64,000 nt of DNA, taken from NCBI GenBank assembly GCA_949825065.1, contig CATKWJ010000010.1:362860-426859 (forward strand). The letters run 5' to 3'. This document shows positions 51,084 to 64,000 of this stretch, one piece after another. Source of the DNA: Odontocerum albicorne. Its lineage: Eukaryota > Arthropoda > Insecta > Trichoptera > Odontoceridae. Positions within the stretch are counted from its first letter, which is position 1; each line of letters opens with the position of its first letter. The notes under the pieces were generated by a model. The model searched no databases. It was not told the origin of the DNA and saw only the letters and a program-made list of their open reading frames with translations. A program made the position numbers and the translations under genes.

Positions 51084-51500
51084 TGATCACGCCGATGCGT
51101 GACGCGAAGTATCGTCTTGTTGGGCCGGCCCTGTCATGTCGGGTCCCCTATCGCCACGACTGGCCCCGCGCGGTGTTATTGTCACCAACGTTGGATGGTA
51201 TTATTGTCGCCGGCTGTCGATATTACCGTGACAGCAGAACGTCGTTTTCTCGTCCACTTGTTCATAGACCATCGCCGGGAGAAGACCTCAAACCCGGGCC
51301 AGCAAGTCGCTGGCGCGCTCTCCATCGCCGAAACCTGGGCCGAGTTACCTGTGACTTACCGCGACCACTCTCGAGAAGTGCACGACGGGTTACCTCTTGT
51401 TAGATCCGAATCCCGTTATCCGCGCCATCACCGAACATCATCAACCGTGAGTAGAATTCCCATATATCCTATTCTTTCCAGTTTGGCTAACGCCGAACTA
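51084..51500 (+). mobile_element. Solo LTR of the copy-2 subfamily
   Basis: 417 bp with the complete LTR ends (TGATCACG, CGAACTA) and no internal region. It matches the 425-bp LTR of copy 2 except for a 1-bp loss in GGGTCCCC, a 7-bp loss in TTGTTAGATCCGAATCC, and several substitutions (CAGCAGAAC, CGCTGGCGC, GTGACTTACC). The left flank is CTCTC (51079-51083) and the right is CTCTT (51501-51505), the same site as copy 2 with one later change. Flanking satellite on both sides matches the copy-2 flanks. A solo LTR with a TSD is the usual product of recombination between the two LTRs of a full element. Confidence 0.94.
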
Positions 51501-54500
51501 CTCTTTTATAATGAAGCATAAGTGTGCAGACAAACTTACTTATAATGTAGTTTAAGTGTGCAGACATGCTCACCTATAATGAAGTATAAGTGTGCAGAAA
51601 TACTCACCTATAATGTTGTATAAGTGTGCAGACATGCCCACCTTTAATGAAGTATAAGCTTGCGGACATACTCACCTAGAATGTAGAAAAGTTTTTCATA
51701 CATACTCACCTATATTGTAGTATAAGTGTGCAGACATACTCACCTATAATGAAGTATAGTTGTGCATACATTCTCACCTATAATGGAGTATAGTTGTGCA
51801 TACATACTCACCTATAATGTAGTATAAGTGTGCAGACATACTCACCTATAATGAAGTATAAGTGTGCAGACATGCCCACCTTTAATGAAGTATAAATGTG
51901 CGGACAATACTCACCTATAATGTAGTATAGTTGTGCATACATAATCACCAATAATGTAGTATAGTTGTGCATACATACTCACCTATAATGAAGTATAAGT
52001 GCGCGGACATACTCACCTTTAACGTAGTATAGTTTTGCATGCATACTCTCCCATGATGTAGTATAAGTGTGCAGCCATACTGACCTTTAATGTAGTATAG
52101 TTTTGCATACATACTCACCTATAATGTTGTATAAGTGTGCAAACATACTCGACTGTAATGTTGTATAAGTGTGCAGACATACTCAGCTATGATGAAGTAT
52201 AAGTGTGCAGACATACTCACCTATAAAATAGAATGGGTGTGCAGACAGACTCACCTATAATGTAGTATAGTTGTGCATACATACTGACCTTTAATGTAGA
52301 AAAAGTGTGCAGACATACTCACCTATAATGAATTATAAGTGTGCAGACATACTCACCTATATCGAAGTATAAGTTTGCAGACATACTTACCTATAATAAA
52401 GTATAGTTGTGCAGACATACTCACCTATAATGAAGCATAAGTGTGCAGACATACTAACTTATAATGTAGTTGTAGTGTGCAGACATACACACTCATTATG
52501 AAGTATAAGTGTGCAGACATACTCACCTATAATAAAGTATAAGTATACAGACATACTCACCTATAATGAGGTATAAGTGTGCAGACCTACTTACATTTAA
52601 TGCAGTATAAGTGTGTAGACATACTCACTCTGTAATGCAGTATAGTTGAGCGCACATACTTAACTATTATAAAGTACAAGTGTTCAGACATACTCACCTA
52701 CAATAAAGTACAAGTTTGCAGACATTCTCACCTATAATATAGTACAAGTGTGCAGACACACTCACATATAATGCAGCAAAGTTGTGCATACTTGCTAACC
52801 TATAATGAAGTATAGTTGTGCATACATTCTCACCTAAAATGTAGTATAAGTGTGAAGATATACTCACCTATAATGAAGTATAAGTGTGCAGACATACTCA
52901 CCTATAATGTAGTAATGGTGTGCAGACATACTCATCTATAATGTAGTATAAGTGAGCAGACATGCTCACATATAATGAAGTATAAGTGTGCTGACTTACT
53001 CACTTACAATGAAGTGTAAGTGTGCTGACATACTCACATATTATGAAGTATAGTTGTGCATACATACTCACCTATAATGTAGTATAAGTGTGCAGACATA
53101 CTCACCTATAATGTAGTAATAGTGTTCAGACATACTCATCTATAATGTAGTATAAGTGTGCAGACATGCTTACATATAATGAAGTATAAGTGTGCTGACA
53201 TACTCACAATGAAGTGTAAGTGTGCAGACATACTCACATATTATGATCTATAGTTGTTCAAACATACTCGACTATAATAAAGTATAAGTGTGCGGACATA
53301 CTCACCTATAATTAAGTACAATTGTGCAGACAGACATGGTCACCTATAATGAAGTATAGTTGTGCATACATACACTCACATATAATGTAGTAAAAGTGAG
53401 TAGACATACTCATCTATAATGTAGTATAGTTAGTGCATATATACTACCCTATAATGAAATAAAAGTGTGCAGACATACTCACTTATAATGAAGTAAGACT
53501 GTGCGGACCTTCTCACCATTAATGAAGTATAAGTGTGCAGACAGACTCACCTATAATGCGGGATAGATTTGCATACTTACTTACCTGTAATGAAGTATAA
53601 GTGTGCAGATATACTCACGTATAATGTAGTGTTAGTGTTCATACATACTCGCCTATAATGTAGTATAAGTGTGCAGACATATTCACCCATAATGAAGTAT
53701 GAGTGTGCAGACATACTCACCTATAATGAAGTAAAGTTGTGCATACATACTCACCTATTATGTAGTATAAGTGTGGAGACATACTCACCTATAATGAAGT
53801 ATAAGTGTGCAGACATACTCACCTATAATGAAGTATAGGTGTGCAAACATACTCATCTTTAATGAAGTATAAGTGTGGATACATACTCACCTATAATGAA
53901 GTATAAGTGTGCAGACATTCTAACCTATAATAAAGGATAGTTGTGCAGACAAACTCACCTATAATGTTCCATAAGTTTGCAGACGTACTCACCTATAATG
54001 AAGTATAAGTGTGCAGACATGCTCACCTATAATGAAGTATAAGTGTGCAGACGCACTCACCTATAATACAATATAAGTGTGCAGACATGCCCCCCTTTAA
54101 TAAAGTATAAGTGTGCGGACATACTCATCTATAATGTTGTATATTTGTGCTTACATAATCTCCTATAATGTAGTATAAGTGTGCAGAAATACTGACCTAT
54201 AATGTAGTATAGTTGTGCATACATACTCATATACAATGTAGTATAAGTGTGCAGACATACTCACCTATAATGTAATATAAGTGGGCGGACATACTCACCT
54301 ATAATATAGTATAAGTGTGCAGACATATTCACCTATAATGAAGTGTAAGTGTGCATATATACTCACCAATACTGTTCTCTAAGTGTGCAGACATACTCAC
54401 CAATAATGAAGAATAAGTGTGCAGACATACTAACTTATAATGTAGTATAAGTGTGCAGACATGCTCACCTATAATGAAGTATTAGTGTGCAGACATACTC

Positions 54501-57500
54501 ACCTTTAAGAAAGTATTAGTGTGCCGACATGTCTACCTTTATTGAAGTATAAATGTGTGAACATACTCACCTATAATGTAGTATAGTTGTGCACACATAC
54601 TCACCTATAATTAAGTATAAGTGTGCAGACATACTTACCTTTAATGTAGTATTAGTGTGCAGACATACTCACCTATATCGAAGTATAAGTTTGCAGACAT
54701 ACTTACCTATAATAAAGTATAGTTGTGCAGACATACTCACCTATAATGAAGTATAAGTGTGCAGACATACTAACTTATAATGTAGTATAAGTGTGCAGAC
54801 ATACTCACCTATAATGAAGTATAAGTGTGCAGACATACTCACCTATAATGTTGTATAAGTGTGGTGCAGACATGCTTATCTTAAATGAAGTATAAGCTTG
54901 CGGACATACTCACCTATAATGTAGTTTAGTTGTGCATACATACTCACCTATATTGTAGTATAAGTGTGCAGACATACTCATCTATAATGAAGTATAGTTG
55001 TGCATACAAACTGACCTATGATGCATTATAAGTGTGCAGACATACTTTCCTATAATGAAGTATAAGTGTGCAGACATACTCACCTATAATGAAGTATTAG
55101 TGTGCAGACATGCCCACTTTTAATGGAGTATAAATGTGCGGACAATACTCACCTATAATGTAGTATAGTTGTGCATACATACTCACTTATAATGTAGTAT
55201 AGTTGTGCATATATACTCACCTATAATGAAGTATAAGTGCGCGGACATACTCACCTATATTGAAGTATTGTTGTGCATACATACTCACCTATAATGTAGT
55301 ATAAGTGTGCAGACATACTTACCTATAATGTAATATAAGTGTGCAGACATACTCACCTATATCGAAGTATAAGTTTGCAGACATACTTACCTATAATAAA
55401 GTATAGTTGAGCAGACAAACTCACCTATAATGAAGCATAAGTGTGCAGACATACTAACTTATAATGTAGTATAAGTGTGCAGACATGCTCACCTATAATG
55501 AAGCATAGTGTGCACACATACTCACCTTTAATTTTGTATTAGTGTGCAGACATGCCCACCTTTAATGAAGTATAAGCTTGCGGACATATTTACCTAGAAT
55601 GTAGTAAAGTTGTTCATACATACTCACCTATATTGTAGTATTAGTGTGCAGACATGCCCACTTTTAATGAAGTATAAATGTGCGGACATACTCACCTATA
55701 ATGTAGTATAGTTGTGCATACATACTCACCTATATTGTAGTATAAGTGTGCAGACATGCTCACATATAATGAAGTATAAGTGAGCAGACATACTCACCTA
55801 TAATGGAGTGTAGGTGGGCAGATTTACTCAACTATTATGTAGTATAGTTGTGCATACATACTCACCTATAATAAAGTATAAGTGTTTAGACATACTCACC
55901 TATAATGAAGAAAAGTTGTGCAATATACTCAGCTATAATGTAGTATAAGTGTGCAGACATACTCTGCTATAACTAAGTATTAGTAAGCAGACGTTCTCAC
56001 CTATAATTTAGTATAAGTGTGTAGACATACTCATCTATAATGCAGTATAGTTTTGCATACATACTTACCTATAAGGAAGTATAAGTGTGCAGATATACTC
56101 ACGTATAATTAAGTATAAGTGTGCAGACATACTCACCTATAATGAAGTATAAGTGTGCAGACATACTCACGCATAATGAAGTATAAGTGTGCAGACATGC
56201 AAACCTTTAATATGGAAAAAGTGTGCAGACATACTCACCTATAATGAAGTATAAGTGTGCAGACATACTCACCTATAATCAAGTATAGTTGTGCATACAA
56301 CCTCACCTATAATGCATTATAAGTGTGCAGAATTACTCACCTATAACGCATTATAAGTGTGCAGACATACTCGCCTATAATGATGTATTAGTGTGCAGAC
56401 ATACTCACCTTTAAGGAAGTATAAGTAGGCCGACATGTCCACCTTTATTGAAGTATAAATGTGTGAACATACTCACCTATAATGTAGTATAGTTGTGCAT
56501 ACATACTCACCTATAATTAAGTATAAGTGTGCAGACAAACTTACCTATAATGTAGTATAAGTGTGAAGACATACTCACCTATATCGAAGTATAAGTTTGC
56601 AGACATACTTACCTATAATAAAGTATAGTTGTGCAGACAAACTCACCTATAATGAAGCAAAAGTGTGCAGACATACTAACTTATAATGTAGTATAAGTGT
56701 GCAGACATGCTCACCTATAATGAAGTATAAGTGTGCAGACATACTCACCAATAATGTTGTATTAGTGTGGTGCAGACATGCCCACCTTTAATAAAGTATA
56801 AGCTTGCGGACATACTCACCTAGAATGTAGTTAAGTTGTTCATACATACTCACCTATGTTGTTGTATAAGTGTGCAGACATACTCATCTATAATAAAGTA
56901 TAGTTGTGCATACATACTCACCTATAATGAAGTATAGTTGTGCATACATACTCACCTATAATGTAGTATAAGTGTGCAGAAATACTCAACTTAAATGAAG
57001 TATTAGTGTGCAGACATGCTCACCTTTAATGAAGTATAAATGTGCGGACAATACTCACCTATAATGTAGTATAGCTGTGCATACATACTCACCTATAATG
57101 TAGTATAGTTGTGCATACACACTTACCTATAATGAAGTATAAGTGCGCGGACATACTCACCTATAACGAAGTATAGTTTTGCATACATACTCTCCTATAA
57201 TGTAGTATAAGTGTGCAGACATACTGACCTTTAATGCAGTATAATTGTGCATACATACTCACCTATAATGTTGTATAAGTGTGCAGAAATACTCGACTAT
57301 AATGTTGTTTAAGTGTGCAGACATACTCAGCTATGATGAAGTATAAGTGTGCAGACATACTCACCTATAATATAGTATGGGTGTGCAGACATACTCACCT
57401 ATAATGTAGTATAGTTGTGCATACATACTCACCTATAATGGAGTATAAGTGTGCAGACATACTCACCTATAATGTTGTATAAGTGTGCAGACATAATCAC

Positions 57501-60500
57501 CTATATCTAAGAATAAGTTTGCAGACATACTAACCTATAATAAAGTATAGTTGTGCAGACATACTCACCTATAATTAAGCATAAGTGTGCATACATACTT
57601 ACTTATAATGTAGTATAAGTGTGCAGACATACTCACTCATTATGAAGTATAAGTGTGCAGACATGCTAACCTATAATGTGGTATAAGTGTGCAGACATAC
57701 TCACCAATACTGAAGTTAAGTGGTGCATACATACTCACCTATAATGTTGTATAAGTATGCAGACATACTCACCTATAATGAAGTATAAGTGTGCAGACCT
57801 ACTCACCTTTAATGCAGTATAAGTTAATAGACATACTCCATCTATAATGCAGTATATTTGAGAACACATACTCACCTATTATGAAGTAGAAGTGTTCAGA
57901 CATACTCACCTACAATGAAGTATAAGTGTGCAGACATTCTCACCTATAATGTAGTACAAGTGTGCAGACAGACTCACATATAATGCAGAAAAGTTGAGCA
58001 TACTTGCTTACCTATAATGAAGTATAGTTGTGCATACAAACTCACCTATAATGTAGCATAAGTGTAAAGATATACTCACCTATAATGTAGTATTAGTGTG
58101 CAGACATACTCATCTATAATGTAGTATTAGTGTGCAGACATGCTCATATATAATGAAGTATTAGTGTGCTGACATACTTACTTACAATGAAGTGTTAATG
58201 TGCCGACATACTCACATATTCTGAAGTATAAGTGTACATACATACTCACCTATAATGTAGTATAAGTGTGCAGACATACTCACCTATAATGAAGTAAAAG
58301 TGTGCAGACATACTCATCTATAATGTAGTATAAGTGTGCAGACATGCTCACATATAATGAAGTATAAGTGTGCTGACATACTCACTTACAATGAAGTGTA
58401 AATGTGCCGACATACTCACATATTATGAAGTATAGTTGTGCTTTCATACTCACCTCTAATAAAGTATTAGTCTGCAGACATACTCACCTATAATGAAGAA
58501 CAAGTATGCAGACAGACATACTCACCTATAATGAAGTACAGTTGTGCATACGTACTCTCACATATAATGTAGTATAAGTGAGTAGACATACTCACCTATA
58601 ATGCAGTATAGTAAGTGCATACATACTCACCTATAATGAAATAAAAGTGTTCAGACATACTCACTTATAATGAAGAACAAGTGTGCAGACATACTCACCT
58701 ATAATGTAGTATAAGTGTGCAGACAGACTCTATAATGCAGTATAGATTTGCATACTTACTTAACTATAATGAAATATAAGTGTGCAGATATACTCACGTA
58801 AAATGTAGTGTAAGTGTTCATACATACTCGCCTATAATGTTGTATAAGTGTGCAGATATATTCACCCATAATGAAGTATGAGTGTGCAGACATATTCACC
58901 TATAAAGAAGTATAGTTGTGCATACATACTCACCTATAATGTAGTATAAGTATGCAGACATACTCACCTATAATGAAGTATAAGTGTTCAGACATACACA
59001 TCTATAATGTAGTATAGGTGTGCAAACATACTCATATTTAATGTAGTATAAGTGTGGATACATACTCACCTATAATGTAGTATAAGTAAGCAGACATTCT
59101 TACCTATAATAAGAGTATAGTTGTGCAGACAAATTCACCTTTAATGTTCCATAAGTTTGCAGACGTACTCACCTATAATGAAGTATAAGTGTGCAGACAT
59201 GCTCACCTCTAATGAAGTATAAGTGTGCAGACACACTCACCTATAATATTATATTAGTGTGCAGACATGCCCCCCTTTAATAAAGTATAAGTGTGTGGAC
59301 ATACTCACCTATAATGTAGTATATTTGTGCATAAATAATCTCCTATAATGTAGTATAAGTGTGCAGAAATACTGACCTATAATGTACTATAGTTGTGCAT
59401 ACATACTCATATACAATATAGTATAAGTGTGCAAACATACTCACCTATAATGAAATATAAGTGGGCGGACATACTCACCTATAATAAAGTACAAGTGTGC
59501 AGACATATTCACCTATAATGAAGTGTAAGTGTGCAGATATACTCACCAATACTGTTCTATAAGTGTGCAGACATACTCACCTATAATGTAATATAAGTGT
59601 GCAGATATACTCACCTTTAATGTAGTATAAGTGTGCAAACATGCTCACCTATAAAGCAGTATAGTTGTGCATACATACTCACCTATAATGTAGATAAGTT
59701 GTGCATACATTCTCACCTATAATTTAATATAATAAAATATAAGTGTGCAGACATACTCACCTATGATGAAGTATAAGTGTAAGACATACTCAACTATTAT
59801 GTAGTATAGTTGTGCATACATACTTACCTATAATAAAGTATAAGTGTGCAGACATACTCACCTATACTGATGTACAAGTGTTCAGACATACTCACCTATT
59901 ATGAAGAAAAGTTGTGCATATATACTCAGCTATAATGTAGTATAAGTGTGCAGATATACTCTCCTATAACTAAGTATTAGTAAGCAGACGTACTCACCTA
60001 TAATTTAGTATAAGTGTGTTGACATACTCATCTATAATGCAGTATAGTTTTGCATTCATACTTACCTATAAGGAAGTAGAAGTGTGCAGATATATTCACG
60101 TATAATGTAGTATCAGTGTGCAGACATACTCATCTATAATGAAGTATAAGTATGCAGACATACTCACCCAGAATGAAGTATAAGTGTGCAGACATGCAAA
60201 CCTTTAATGTGGAAAAAGTTTGCAGACATACTCACCTATCATGAAGATTAAGTGTGCAGACATACTCACCTATAATGAAGTATAGTTGTGCTACATACTC
60301 ACCTATGCTGAAGTATAAGTGTGCAGACATACTCACCTATAATGCATTATAAGTGTGCAGACATACTCGCCCATAATGAAGTATGAGTGTGCAGACATAC
60401 TCACCTTTGAGGAAGTATTAGTGTGCCGACATTTCCACCTTTATTGAATTATAAATGTGCGAACATACTCACCTATAATGAAGTATAGTTGTGCATACAT

Positions 60501-60650
60501 ACTCACCTATAATTAAGTATAAGTGTGCAGACATACTAACCTGTAATATTGTATAAGTGTGCAGACATACTCACCTATGTCGAAGTATAAGTTTGCAGAC
60601 ATACTCGCCTATAATGAAGTATAAGTTTGCAGACATACTCACCTATAATG
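51501..60650 (+). repeat. 34-bp satellite array right of the solo LTR
   Basis: Forward monomers throughout. The first few hundred bases match the right flank of copy 2. Later stretches match 45.9-49 kb at offsets of about 11.1-11.2 kb (for example the ATAATCTCC run near 48150 and 59337). A 45-bp AT-rich monomer lies near 59720. No gene, RNA gene or other insertion is visible. Confidence 0.9.
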
Positions 60651-62565
60651 ATGTTGAAGTGTTCAGACATACTCACCTATAATGAAGAAAAGTTGTGCAT
60701 ATATACTCAGCTACAATGTAGTATAAGTGTGCAGACATACTCTCCTATAACTAAGTATTAGAAAGCAGACCTACTCACCTATAATTTAGTATAAGTGTGT
60801 AGACATACTCATCTGTAATGTAGTATAGTTGTGCAAACATACTCACCTAGTGAGAAGTGTGCAGACATGCCCACTTTTAATGAAGTATAAATGTGCGGAC
60901 AATATTCACCTTTAATGTTGTATAGTTGTGCATACATACTCACCTATAATGTAGTATAGTTGTGCATACATTCTCACCTATAATGAAGTATAAGTGCGCG
61001 GACATACTCACCTATAATGTAGTAAAGTTGTGCATACATACTCACCTATAATGCATTATAAGTGTGCAGACATACTCGCCTATAATGAAGTATAAGTGTG
61101 CAGACATACTGAACTATAATGAAGTATTAGTGTGCAGACATGCCCACTTATAATGAAGTATAAATGTGCGGACATACTCACCTATAATGTAGTATAGTTG
61201 TTTATACATACTCACCTGTAATGAAGTATAAGTGTGCAGACATGCTCACATATAATGAAGTATAAGTTTGCAGACATACTCACCTAAAATGGAGTGTAAG
61301 TGTGCAGACATACTCAACTATTATGTAGTAAAGTTGTGCATACATACTCACCTTTAATAAAGTATAAGTGTGCAGACATACTCGCCTATAATGAAGTATA
61401 AGTTTGCAGACATACTCACCTATAATGATGTTGAATTGTTCAGACATACTCACCTATAATGAAGAAAAGTTGTGCATATATACTCAGCTACAATGTAGTA
61501 TAAGTGTGCAGACATACTGTCCTATAACTAAGTATTAGTAAGCAGACGTACTCACCTATAATATAGTATAAGTGTGTAGACATACTCATCTGTAATGTAG
61601 TATAGTTGTGCATTCATACTCACCTATAATGCATTATAAGTGTGCAGACATACTCGCCTATATAGAAGTATAATTGTGCAGACATACTCACCTATAATGA
61701 ATTATTAGTGTGCGGACATGCCCACTTTTAATGGAGTATAAATGTGAGGACATACTCACCTATAATGTAATATAGTTGTGCATACATACTCACCTATAAT
61801 GTAGTATAACTGTGCAGACATACTCACCTATAATGTAATATAAGTGTGCAGACATACTCACCTATATCGAAGTATTAGTTTGCAGACATACTTACCTATA
61901 ATAAAGTAAAGTTGTGCAGACAGAGTCACCTATAATGAAGCATAAGTGTGCAAACATACTAACTTATAATGTAGTATAAGTGTGCAGATATGCTCACCTA
62001 TAATGAAGTATAAGTGTGCAGACATACTCACCTATAATTTTGTATTAGTGTGCAGACGTGCCCACCTTTAATGAAGTTTAAGCTTGCGGACATACTCACC
62101 TAGAATGTAGTAAAGTTGTTCATACATACTCACCTATATTGAAGTATAAGTGTGCAGACATACTCACCTATAATGTAGTATAGTTGTGCATACATACTCA
62201 CCTATAATGTAGTATAGTTGTGCATACATACTCACCTGTAATGTAGTATAAGTGTGCAGACATACTCACCTATAATGAAGTATAAGTGTGCAGACATACT
62301 CACCTATAATGATGTACAAGTGTTCAGACATACTCACCTATAATGAAGAAAAGTTGTGCATATATACTCAGCTATAATGTAGTATAAGTGTGCAGACATA
62401 CTCTCCTATAACTAAGTATTAGTAAGCAGACGTACTCACCTATAATTAAGTATAAGTATGTTGACATACTCATCTATAATGCAGTATAGTTTTGCATACA
62501 TACTTACCTATAAGGAAGTATAAGTGTGCAGATATATTCACGTATAATGTAGTATTAGTGTGCAG
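60651..62565 (+). repeat. 1.9-kb satellite higher-order unit, tandem copy I
   Basis: Landmarks recur at an offset of 1898 bp in the following block: TGAGAAGTGTGCAGAC at 60851 and 62749, GAACTATAATG at 61111 and 63009. The unit contains its own partial internal repeat (AATGAAGAAAAGTTG near 60681 and 61455). Confidence 0.85.
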
Positions 62566-64000
62566 ACATACTCACCTATAATGAAGAAAAGTTGTGCATA
62601 TATACTCAGCTACAATGAATATAAGTGTGCAGACATACTCTCCTATAACTAAGTATTAGAAAGCAGACGTACTCACCTATAATTTAGTATAAGTGTGTAG
62701 ACATACTCATCTGTAATGTAGTATAGTTGTGCAAACATACTCACCTAGTGAGAAGTGTGCAGACATGCCCACTTTTAATGAAGTATAAATGTGCGGACAA
62801 TATTCACCTTTAATGTTGTATAGTTGTGCATACATACTCACCTATAATGTAGTATAGTTGTGCATACATTCTCACCTATAATGAAGTATAAGTGCGCTGA
62901 CATACTCACCTATAATGTAGTAAAGTTGTGCATACATACTCACCTATAATGCATTATAAGTGTGCAGACATACTCGCCTATAATGAAGTATAAGTGTGCA
63001 GACATACTGAACTATAATGAAGTATTAGTGTGCAGACATGCCCACTTATAATGAAGTATAAATGTGCGGACATACTCATAGAGTATGTATAAACAACTAT
63101 ACTAATGTAGTATAGTTGTTTATACATACTCACCTGTAATGAAGTTTAAGTGTGCAGACATGCTCACATATAATGAAGTATAAGTTTGCAGACATACTCA
63201 CCTAAAATGGAGTGTAAGTGTGCAGACATACTCAACTATTATGTAGTAAAGTTGTGCATACATACTCACCTTTAATAAAGTATAAGTGTGCAGACATACT
63301 CACCTATAATGATGTTGAATTGTTCAGACATACTCACCTATAATGAAGAAAAGTTGTGCATATATACTCAGCTACAATGTAGTATAAGTGTGCAGACATA
63401 CTGTCCTATAACTAAGTATTAGTAAGCAGACGTACTCACCTATAATTTAGTATAAGTGTGTAGACATACTCATCTGTAATGTAGTATAGTTGTGCATTCA
63501 TACTCACCTATAATGCATTATAAGTGTGCAGACATACTCGCCTATATAGAAGTATAATTGTGCAGACATACTCACCTATAATGAATTATTAGTGTGCGGA
63601 CATGCCCACTTTTAATGGAGTATAAATGTGAGGACATACTCACCTATAATATAATATAGTTGTGCATACATACTCACCTATAATGTAGTATAACTGTGCA
63701 GACATACTCACCTATAATGTAATATAAGTGTGCAGACATACTCACCTATATCGAAGTATTAGTTTGCAGACATACTTACCTATAATAAAGTAAAGTTGTG
63801 CAGACATAGTCACCTATAATGAAGCATAAGTGTGCAAACATACTAACTTATAATGTAGTATAAGTGTGCAGATATGCTCACCTATAATGAAGTATAAGTG
63901 TGCAGACATACTCACCTATAATTTTGAATTAGTGTGCAGACGTGCCCACCTTTAATGAAGTATAAGCTTGCGGACATACTCACCTAGAATGAAGTAAAGT
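62566..64000 (+). repeat. 1.9-kb satellite higher-order unit, tandem copy II (cut by window end)
   Basis: The second copy of the preceding block. The offset is 1898 bp before 63080, 1918 bp after the fold-back insertion, and 1884 bp after the loss of one 34-bp monomer near 63301. These indels are specific to this copy. The unit is unfinished at the window edge. Confidence 0.85.
63081..63131. repeat. Perfect 24-bp inverted repeat (hairpin) with 3-base loop
   Basis: Left arm 63081-63104 begins GAGTATGTATAAAC. Right arm 63108-63131 is its exact reverse complement (ends TTTATACATACTC). The loop is ATG. The bases just outside do not pair. The sister block at about 61180 has ordinary CACCTATAATGTAG here, so about 5 bases were replaced by a 25-base reversed copy of adjacent sequence. 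Confidence 0.93.

Overview
The window reads as eukaryotic, most likely arthropod (probably insect), heterochromatin-like DNA and not as a gene-bearing region. About 83% of it is one AT-rich satellite with a 34-bp monomer. The rest is four retroelement insertions. I see no host protein gene, rRNA, tRNA, CRISPR array or bacterial-type feature. The insect/arthropod reading is inferred from the transposons: BEL/Pao-type LTR elements with a DUF1759-like Gag, and the antisense 3' end of a non-LTR retrotransposon with the arthropod-style NVRE..TG..LFR C-terminus. I cannot name the species.

Layout. 1-6980 and 7482-10710: satellite with higher-order repeats of about 1.5 and 1.7 kb that alternate to give a 3.24-kb super-period. 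It is broken at 6981-7481 by a 501-bp antisense non-LTR fragment with a TTC tail and a 13-bp target-site duplication. 10711-16600: two tandem copies of a 2.94-kb block. 16601-23875: mixed satellite with a 498-bp tandem duplication near 22.5-23.5 kb. 23876-29188: BEL/Pao-like element copy 1 (444-bp LTRs, TSD ATAGT). 29189-34366: satellite containing an inverted stretch of about 240 bp. 34367-39767: BEL/Pao-like copy 2 (425-bp LTRs, TSD CTCTC). 39768-51083: satellite. 51084-51500: solo LTR of the copy-2 subfamily. 51501-64000: satellite, with a 1.9-kb tandem duplication at the right end and a perfect 24-bp fold-back hairpin at 63081-63131.

The BEL-like elements carry Gag, a retropepsin-like protease (copy 2 only) and an integrase with a C-terminal DUF5641-like tail. 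Both lack reverse transcriptase and RNase H. A 63-bp (21-codon) minisatellite sits where those domains should be, with 9 units in copy 1 and 4 in copy 2. In both copies the integrase lies +1 relative to the upstream frame, so the RT-less structure is a shared family trait. The family must have used enzymes supplied in trans. In copy 2, gag and protease share a frame, separated by one UGA followed by CUA. The leader before gag is a 144-146-bp tandem array whose units each contain a decayed copy of the gag start region.

The full element at 34 kb and the solo LTR at 51 kb have the same TSD region and the same satellite flanks. They are one insertion event duplicated along with about 16.7 kb of array, and one copy then collapsed by LTR-LTR recombination. 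The non-LTR fragment, by contrast, is absent from the equivalent position in the neighbouring 3.24-kb unit, so it arrived after that amplification.
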